64,000 nt of DNA from Gnetum montanum (lineage: Eukaryota; Streptophyta; Gnetopsida; Gnetales; Gnetaceae), in contig MNCI01004832.1 in assembly GCA_015680685.1 (NCBI GenBank), positions 124,098-188,097 of the forward strand, written 5' to 3'. How positions within the stretch are numbered: the first letter of the stretch is position 1; each line of letters starts with the position of its first letter. Positions 57,331 to 64,000 of this stretch are shown piece after piece. The notes under the pieces were generated by a model that had not been told where the DNA came from, did no database searches, and was given only the letters and a program-made list of their open reading frames with translations. The position numbers and the translations under genes are program-made.

Positions 57331-58200
57331 TGATGAGCGGTAAGTTACCCCTGCACCCAACCATACGAATACGAGCATTCACATGTGATTTGGTCAAACT
57401 CCAAGGATTAAGTGCTTATGCACCTACATAGAATAAGGATGAGTTATGTAGTCATTGTCTTCCCAAGCTTACTTGTAAGGCATAATTGTATGGTTAAGTA
57501 AACTCGACATATATGATTTCTTTTTTTTTTATGTTTTATATATTTTCTATCTTAGTCTCCTAAGTGGGTGAAATGAAAAGATTTAGTTAACTAATGGGTT
57601 TTGGTAACTCCAATGTTGATTGAATCCTAACACCAACATTTGTTCCCACTTTCTAAACACATCCTGAACTAGTGTAACACTACTAGGATTACCAAACACT
57701 AGTTGTTACTGGGTTACCAAGTGTTCCACATATGCTCAAAGTGGTCGTGCTAAGTGTGCTAATTCGTTGATAATTAATAATTCTAAAGAAATAACATTGA
57801 TTAAATAATGAGAGCATCAAATAATAGTAAATAACATTAAATGCAATAGTTAAGCTATTTTGAATGTTGCAAGGTTTATCACAAAGTTCATCTTTAATTC
57901 TAGACATAAGGTGTGCTAAGGTACATGATGCTCAAATAAAGATCCATTCACTCTATGACTCCTACTATGGGAACTCAAAAATAATTAACTCAATAATAGA
58001 AAAACTGCAAGAGTTTAGCTAAGGGACTGAAAAATTACTATCCAAAACCAAGTGCCCCTGTCCCTTATTTATAGGCAACGAGACAGGCTTCGACATCGCA
58101 TGTTTGATGTCACTTGGCCTATCTGATATTGCATATCCAATATCGAGGGTCTGATATCAGGGGTCCGATATCGAGGGTTCCCTTATTTGGTGACTCATCA
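57331..58200 (-). repeat. Athila-B 5' LTR
   Basis: Partner of 39811-40682. TATA on the minus strand (CTATAAATA at 58066-58074). Five GATATC-type words lie at 58105-58185. Confidence 0.93.
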
Positions 58201-58205
58201 AACAT

Positions 58206-59192
58206 GCACTAGGCTAAGTTCTAACCACTTGAAAAACACCCCATATTGCATTATAGTTAGGTCCTTAGGGTCTTATACATGAGCAAATTCCTAGTTCATG
58301 GCCATGGAAATGATGTTGTATGGTAAAATCGTAAAGGAAAAAGGCAGAAAATGTAATAGAATAATTAATTGGTAAGGGTAATAAAGGATTCTATGATTTT
58401 TAATGTTTTTCACAATCTACAAATTTGTAGCATGTAAGGCTCACAACATGTGAGGCTACAACATGTAAAATTCATAGCATGTGGAACTTACAACATATGG
58501 AAGTTGTAGTATGTGAGACTATAACTTGTGAAGCTATAGTGTATGAAAATATTATAGCCTAGAACTTGTGAAGCTATAGCCTATGAAGGTTACAACCTAT
58601 AGCTTATGGAGTTATAGCCTATGAAGGGTTGTAGCTTATAGCTTGTGAAGTTGTAGTATATAAAGGATTGTAGCCTATAACTTGTAAAGCTATAGCCTAC
58701 AAAGGTTGTATCCTACAACTTATGAAGTTGTAGCCTACAACTTGTGTAGCTATAGCCTATGATGTTTGCAACCTATAACTTGTGGAGCTATAGCAGCATC
58801 TGGAATGGATAGGATTTAAACATACTACAACTATAAAATTAAATATTTCTTAAATTTTTTTTTAATTTTTTTCTATCATGTGAAAAAATGCAAATGAGTT
58901 GTAGTGTACAAAAGAAAAAGACCAAAAAAATTGCAAACTACAAAAAGTCAAAATAGAGATGGTAATGTGCACTACAACTAAAAAGGCAATGTAGGGGACT
59001 ATGACAACATTATGCATTGTAAGTGAAAAAATTAATTTTTTGTAGGTATATAGGTGAAATTGGCTATAGAACATTGGATTACAGAAAAATCCAAAAAATA
59101 ATTTTTCTTTTTTAAAAAAACACTATTGTTACAAGCTAAAAATAGGCAAAGAAAAGTTTGAAAACATGTTTTAGACTAAGAAGTTAGGTGGA
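58206..59192 (-). other. Tat-C leader between primer site and gag, with repeats
   Basis: About 1 kb without coding signal. At 58430-58800 there are about 14 irregular units built on AGCATGTG, AGCTTGTGAAGCTATAGCCT and similar words. They belong to the same word family as the hairpins in the Tat-C LTR. Confidence 0.65.
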
Positions 59193-59210
59193 GGGCCTCC
59201 TCTAGTGCCA
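59193..59210 (-). other. Tat-C primer binding site
   Basis: The minus strand reads TGGCACTAGAGGAGGCCC, six bases after the LTR terminus. It is a decayed relative of the Tat-A and Tat-B sites. Confidence 0.72.
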
Positions 59211-59216
59211 TAAAAA

Positions 59217-60304
59217 TGATGGAAAACATTAGTGCTACATAATCAATAAATTCCATGGGGAAAAATTTAACTCATAGATTCACAAGCCTTGAAAAGGATT
59301 TGGAGCACCCTAAATGGTTTTGTCAATCTTTAAGGGACTTGAAAAAACTATTACTAAGAATAGGGAAATATACATAAAAAGTGCAAAGAAAATAATACCA
59401 AAACAACTGTAAAACTTTGTATTAAGTAATGTAAAAATATTATAAACAAAATAAATTTAGAGTGTATATATTGATGGGTTTTAAAACCTTTAAAATACAA
59501 AGATGACTTTGAAATCTAGTATAGGAGGTAGGCTAGGTTTTGCACTTAACTACATCTTTCTGTTTGCATGATCTGCACTACAAAGGTAGTGAAAGAACAC
59601 AAAAATTCATATTCTATTGCTACTATGTGATCTTTTGGCTGTAAGTGTGCTACAAATTGTTTTCCCAAGAGAAGATTACCAGAAGATCTAAAAAATGATG
59701 CTTGATTTGTTATAAATAGGCTTTGGATCTTCTATGCTACTATCTGTCACAGTTTTGGAGTGTTACAAGTTGTTCCTAGGTCAAAGTATAACATGTGAGC
59801 TTAAAACCCAAGTGTCACATGCTACCCCACACACTATCATAGCATGTGAAATTGAGATGTATAGCATGTGCAATTAAAACCCAAATGCCACACACTACCT
59901 CACATGCTTCCATAGTGTGTGGAGCTAGAATGTGTAGCATGTGAGATAAAAATGTTCATTTTTTGTAGCTTGTGGAGCATTTTTAACCTTCACAAGCTTG
60001 ATCAAATGAAGTTTATAGCTTGTGGAGTAGTTTTAGCATCCACAAGCTAGAGTAACTAAAATTTGGAACTTGTGGAGAATTTATAGCCACCACAAGCTAG
60101 GGTAAACAAGATTTATAGCTTGTGGGCTACAAATCTCTTTTTACATTGAAAATGGCTTAAAATTCTACTAAAACAAGGCCACAAAATATGATTTTTTGTG
60201 GGAAAAAAGGCAATTGTTCATGCCTTCATAATTCCACCAAATTACAACAAAAATCTTGGCTATGATCTTTCATTTGCAACATGAACTTTCCTTGAGGTAT
60301 TTTA
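59217..60304 (-). repeat. Tat-C 5' LTR
   Basis: Partner of 4732-5858. It contains hairpin units, the best being TAGCTTGTGG, 14 bases, CCACAAGCTA at about 60016-60050. Its right terminus has decayed from TTCA to TTTA. Confidence 0.85.
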
Positions 60305-62298
60305 GCTAAAATCTTGATGTAAAACTTAAAGAAATTTTAATGACAATAGCTCAACATGTTTCTATAAAAGCATCAATACAATCCTAGCCTTGGTTTGATT
60401 TTGAATGTATGGAAACTAGACTTAAATTAGAAACACATAAATCTCTAATAATTATTAGACTTTATAAGAATTTGATTGAGAATAAAAAGAGATAGTTCAT
60501 TAAAGAGAGATAAATTACTCTTCTCTACATCATTGAGAAAGAACCAATAAATTTCTGAAAGTTGCTTCATGAAAGGAAAAGCTTGAAACTGAAATTTTCC
60601 ATTTCTAAGATTTTGCATTTTTATCAAAAAATGTTTTATGACAAGGGTGAATTGATAGGATATTAGTAAGATAATGATAGCCTTTTCATCTTCTTTAAGG
60701 ATACTATCAAAGACATTAAATACTAGCCTCAAGTAAAGTAGCTGATGCAATAGGGCTTCATGAAAAAATGCTAACTTGAGGAGAATCTTTGGTATGCCAA
60801 ATAGTTTGGAAAAATCTAAACAATAATTTCCAAATTGGTTTAGATAAAAAATCGTGCACTAACAAAGCTATTTTTCTCCTCAAAAAAGAAGATAGATCTA
60901 ATTTAAATAACTATAGGTTGATTTTAATTAGTAATATTTTTACTAAGGTATTGAGAAATATTCTTGAGATGAAGATCAAGAAATTTACAAAAGAAAATAC
61001 TTTGCAAGTAATTTCAAAAGCTAGGTTTAGATGTCACTATTCTACTATTGATCATCTCATTATATTGAAATATCTTATTAATTTTTCACAAGTTAAAAAT
61101 AAAAGAAATTTTATGTACTTTATAGATTTCTCTAAAGCATATAATTTAGCTATGTTGTAGAGTGATAGTAAGGTGCTCATTTCTTAAGTTAAAGACCTAA
61201 GTTTAAGTCATGGCACAACCACTCGAAGAGGTTAGGCTTTTTCTCATTTACCAACCCTCCCAAGACCTTGCTTAGTAGGATGAGTATTATGGCTCTAGAT
61301 TATGATTCTTTAAATGATTTAGTTATTTGAAGCAAGTTGTTGAAGTGATTATAAGACATAGTTTCTTTTCCATGTTTTCTAGCTGCTATTCAAAATCTTA
61401 ATCAAGAGGTATATATACAAATCATAGATCACCACTCCCATACGAATGTTTTATTACATAAGGATATTAGGGTGAAATAAGACTACCCTCTTTCACCTAT
61501 TCTTTTTCGTATTTTTATTGATGAATTTAAGGAGTAGATGTAGAAAATTCCTGATAGATTATTAAAATTAAGGATCATGTTATTAACCTTTTCTCATATG
61601 TTGATTATGTATCTCTCATCTTCAACTATAAGAAAGACTTGTAATAAATTCTTACTATTTTGGATGATTTTTTCCAATGTTTAAAAATAAAATTTATTAA
61701 GCAAAAAACCAACATTAAGATATGTGGCACTAGAAATAATGATTACTCTTTCACTATTATAAAGAACCTAGTAGATATAACCCCCACTTATAGATGCCTT
61801 GGTCTAGATCTTGGTCATAATTAGAGTTGGTAGATGTGCATTAAATAGTGGATTGCAAGTAGTTCGAAAGCCTTATTTGATTTAAAAAGAAATATCTAAA
61901 GGAAAATTTTGTATCCAAGAAAATCAAAATATAGTTCTTTTGTTTTATTGTGCAACTAGATCTTTTGTATGAGTGTGCAGTGTGGCATTCTAGATGTACT
62001 AGCAAATACTACAAGAAAATAGAAGAAGTACAAAAGCATTTTTTAGTGGAATAATTTTGCATGAAAAGGTAAGTATAATATGATTTTTTGCTTCTTGATG
62101 CAAATATGATGCCTTTACAGCTAGAAGCTCTTTGTCAATTTACAACATATGTTCATAGTCTCTCCTATAGCACAACAACTATATTTTTGAAGAAGTCTTA
62201 GTTGTTCTACAATAGAAAGGGTGGTTCTATGAGGAAATGATTTGCTAAAAATGGAACATTGAGATGGATATTCTACATTATGATATAAGGTAGCTCTG
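60305..62298 (+). pseudogene. LINE retrotransposon, 3' half (reverse transcriptase)
   Basis: Continuation of the LINE at 3430-4731. A linker with PWFDFEC (about 60385) precedes the RT. The open part, 60789-61160, reads IFLLKKEDRSNLNNYRLILI, a SNIFTKVLRNILE helix and FIDFSKAYN (first catalytic D). Later pieces show PLSPILFRIFIDEF (about 61485-61535), a decayed YADD box reading YVDY (about 61595) and KQKTNIKI, then CLGLDLGH. The order is that of a LINE RT with its C-terminal region. No poly-A tail is seen because Athila-C begins at 62299. Confidence 0.85.
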
Positions 62299-63050
62299 TG
62301 ATGAGCAGCTAGGTACCCCTATTCCCAACCATGCGAATCACGGGCATTTACACGCAACTCGGTCAAATTCCGTAGACTGTAAGCACTCTACATACACCAG
62401 ACCTTAACCAGCAAAATCCTTGGTTAGAACATTCATTGTCTTCCCAACCTCACTTGTGATGTTCTAGTGGCGATGGTTATGTGAGATTGAGGCAACTGAT
62501 TTTTATGGCTTTTTACTTTATCTTTTGGCGTCTAATTAAGGTATGGAAAGTAAGGAATGAAATATTATATAATCTATAATTATCCTAATCTATATCTTTA
62601 ACTATTCCTAGTATAAGTATCTAACCCCACCTTCCATGCACGTCCTAAGCATACCCTAACCACTACTGGGCTACCAGACGTTAAGCGTCGCTGGGTTACC
62701 AAGCGTTGGATTTATGTTCGAGATGGTCATACTTATTGTAGGAATAGTTAAAGATATAGATTAGGATAATTATAGATTATATAATATTTCATTCCTTACT
62801 TTCCATACCTTAATTAGACACTAAAAGATAAAGTAAAAATCCATAAAAATCAGTTGCCTCAATCTCACTTAACCATCGCCACTAGAACATCACAAGTGAG
62901 GTTGGAAAGACAACGAATGTTCTAACCAAGGATTTTCCTGATTAAGTTCTGATGTATGTAGAGTGCTTATAGTCTATGGAATTCGACCAAATCATGTGTG
63001 AACACTTGTGATTCACATGGCTAGGTGTAGGGGTACCTAGCCACTCATCA
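62299..63050 (+). repeat. Fold-back LTR of Athila-C
   Basis: Inverted repeat with arms 62299-62619 and 62731-63050 around a 111-base loop. The right arm is in the correct orientation for a 5' LTR end next to a primer site. The left arm plus loop is collinear with minus-oriented Athila-B LTR sequence, so an LTR end has been duplicated in inverted form. Arms are identical for about 80 bases near the loop and more diverged at the outer ends. Confidence 0.85.
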
Positions 63051-63070
63051 TTAGTGCCATTGTCAGGGAT
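63051..63070 (+). other. Athila-C primer binding site (tRNA-Asp type)
   Basis: Plus strand TTAGTGCCATTGTCAGGGAT, directly after CTCATCA. All differences from the usual Athila site are transitions. Confidence 0.75.
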
Positions 63071-63195
63071 TGTTAGTCTTACATGCGTCATCTAACCTTA
63101 GCAAAATTATCATTCACATCATTGGAACAGACCTAGGATAGTAACATTGACGCACACTAGGTAGATTAAAATTAAAAAGTAAGGTACACCAAGTA

Positions 63196-64000
63196 GTGGA
63201 TCATCTAATATCCACCATGTCTTCTTCTCATAGGCAAGACAAATCGAACCCACCGGTGTTGCAAGAATGTCGAGTGGTCTACATGCATCCTAATGAATAT
63301 GTTCCCGACTTCACTTTCATCCTACATCAAGATGAACATCAACAATGGCATGACATGGAAGGCAACATCATACTACTGCCTAACCAATCAGCCCCTAGAA
63401 TGTTTTTTCATAGTCTTGCCAAATTAGGCATCTAGGACCATGGTGTGGAGTATGTCATGAAGGACCATGACTACTGAGACTATCATCCCACTGAGGCCCA
63501 ACAAGCATGAGACCAATAGAAGGTAGAATGATACGAACATATGAAGGGAAAATAGTTTAGTAATCCCTTAGTCTTGCAAGGGCTGCAAGATGATGGGGAA
63601 CCTATCTTTCATGACTCCCATTCAGCTAAACTTCCTCTAGGGTAGCAGATCATCTAGTCCATCATCCAGAACAAGCCTCCAAGTGACTGAGATCCCCAAT
63701 GGGATGGAGGGTCATGTAAGAGAAGTCAAGGTTCAAGCAAGAATGGGTAGGATGATCAAGGTTATCATTAGAGTAGAGGGGGAGATCAACACTGGAATGG
63801 TGGTGACTCCTCTCCTTCTTCTCCATCCTCTCGCTCCCCTCTACCATCACCCAGTTCAGACTCTAATCATAACCATGGTAGAAAGGAGTGAGGAGATGGT
63901 GGTCGTAATGACCGAAGGGACTGGCGTGGTGAAACGCATGACCAACCGTGTGAAGCTCACCTTTATGAAAGGAGGGCTAGCCAAAATCATCATAGACATC
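63196..64000 (+). pseudogene. Athila-C gag, 5' part
   Basis: The frame opens with methionine codons at 63196 and 63217 and reads VVYMHPNEYVPDFTFILHQD, the same N-terminal block as in Athila-B. It is open to the stop at 63433-63435, then continues with several TAG and TGA stops and shifts. At 63700-63960 lies a G/D/R/S-rich segment (GGDSSPSSPSSRSPL), an arginine- and serine-rich linker. The rest is outside the window. Confidence 0.8.

Larger units (their letters stand above)
39811..58200 (-). mobile_element. Athila-B: Athila-type Ty3/gypsy element with gag and pol
   Basis: LTRs at 39811-40682 (872 bp) and 57331-58200 (870 bp) with an exact target duplication AACAT at 39806-39810 and 58201-58205. 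The primer site is at 57311-57330 and the polypurine tract at 40683-40692. The minus-strand order is gag, protease, RT, RNase H, integrase and a 1.9-kb 3' region. Tat-B interrupts integrase. Without Tat-B it is about 10.0 kb. The LTR family is related to Athila-A and Athila-C. Confidence 0.95.
4732..60304 (-). mobile_element. Tat-C: Tat-like Ty3/gypsy element, outermost LTR element of the nest
   Basis: LTRs lie at 4732-5858 (3') and 59217-60304 (5'). The primer site, sense TGGCACTAGAGGAGGCCC, is at 59193-59210, and a polypurine tract borders the left LTR. The LTRs are clearly related but much diverged, making this the oldest LTR element here. It separates the two LINE halves. The target duplication is imperfect: GCTAG at 4727-4731 against GCTAA at 60305-60309. 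The interior is in three pieces (5859-8732, 34710-39810 and 58206-59216) separated by Athila-A and Athila-B. Gag and protease are on the minus strand at about 36780-39800. No RT or integrase was found, so it appears non-autonomous or to have lost pol. Its length without insertions is about 11.2 kb. Confidence 0.85.
62299..64000 (+). mobile_element. Athila-C: plus-strand Athila-type element, cut by the window end
   Basis: The only plus-strand LTR element. A TG...CA unit (62299-63050) is followed directly by a tRNA-Asp-type primer site (63051-63070) and a gag start at 63196. Only its first 1.7 kb is in the window, so LTR partner, target duplication and pol cannot be checked. It interrupts the 3' end of the LINE. 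Confidence 0.8.

Noticed and set aside
39811-58200. Integrated plant pararetrovirus
   Set aside because: Direct LTRs, target duplications, primer site and integrase show an LTR retrotransposon. No movement-protein or pararetroviral coat motifs were seen.
62299-63050. Two separate solo LTRs in opposite orientation
   Set aside because: There is no terminal TG/CA or target duplication at the 62620-62730 loop, and the loop is collinear with the left arm as one LTR. A fold-back is the simpler reading, though not proven.

Overview
The window is plant nuclear DNA made almost entirely of old, nested retrotransposons. I see no host gene, rRNA, tRNA or CRISPR array. The plant assignment rests on lineage: Ty3/gypsy elements of the Athila type (primer site for tRNA-Asp, Athila-like protease, RT and RNase H) and of the Tat/Ogre type (an extra archaeal-like RNase H after the normal one), plus a LINE. 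The low GC, heavy transition decay and deep nesting fit a large plant genome such as a gymnosperm, but the species cannot be fixed from this sequence.

The nest, from oldest to youngest. (1) A plus-strand LINE lies at about 3430-4731 and 60305-62298. (2) It is split by Tat-C, a minus-strand Tat-like element of about 55.6 kb (4732-60304). (3) Tat-C is split twice by Athila-type elements: Athila-A (8733-34704, target duplication ACCAC) and Athila-B (39811-58200, duplication AACAT). (4) Athila-A is split by Tat-A (15191-32431, duplication GGGTG), and Athila-B by Tat-B (43620-51994, duplication CTCAC). (5) At the right edge a plus-strand Athila-type element, Athila-C, starts with a fold-back LTR (62299-63050) and runs out of the window. 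Bases 1-3280 hold a further gag remnant and unassigned sequence. All four inner elements show exact 5-bp target duplications. Removing the insertions gives lengths of about 11.2 kb (Tat-C), 8.7 kb (Athila-A), 10.0 kb (Athila-B), 17.2 kb (Tat-A) and 8.4 kb (Tat-B).

Gene content. Athila-B has gag-pro-RT-RNase H-integrase. Tat-A has gag-pro, RT, two RNases H and integrase. Athila-A, Tat-B and Tat-C show gag (with protease in the two Tat elements) but no recognisable pol, so they look non-autonomous. Every reading frame is broken. Many stops lie where TGG or CAG is expected, and all differences in the tRNA-Asp primer sites are transitions, as expected from methylcytosine deamination.

Most interesting. 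Tat-A carries, between protease and RT, a plus-strand (antisense) gene with its own TATA box, start codon and GT-AG introns. Athila-A carries a protein of similar layout in sense orientation near its 3' LTR, behind an internal U3-like promoter. The three Tat elements also share a minisatellite whose units keep a dyad (4 bases, 6-base spacer, complementary 4 bases) while the bases change in matched pairs. In Tat-A two such arrays flank pol; in pol-less Tat-B the two arrays sit side by side.
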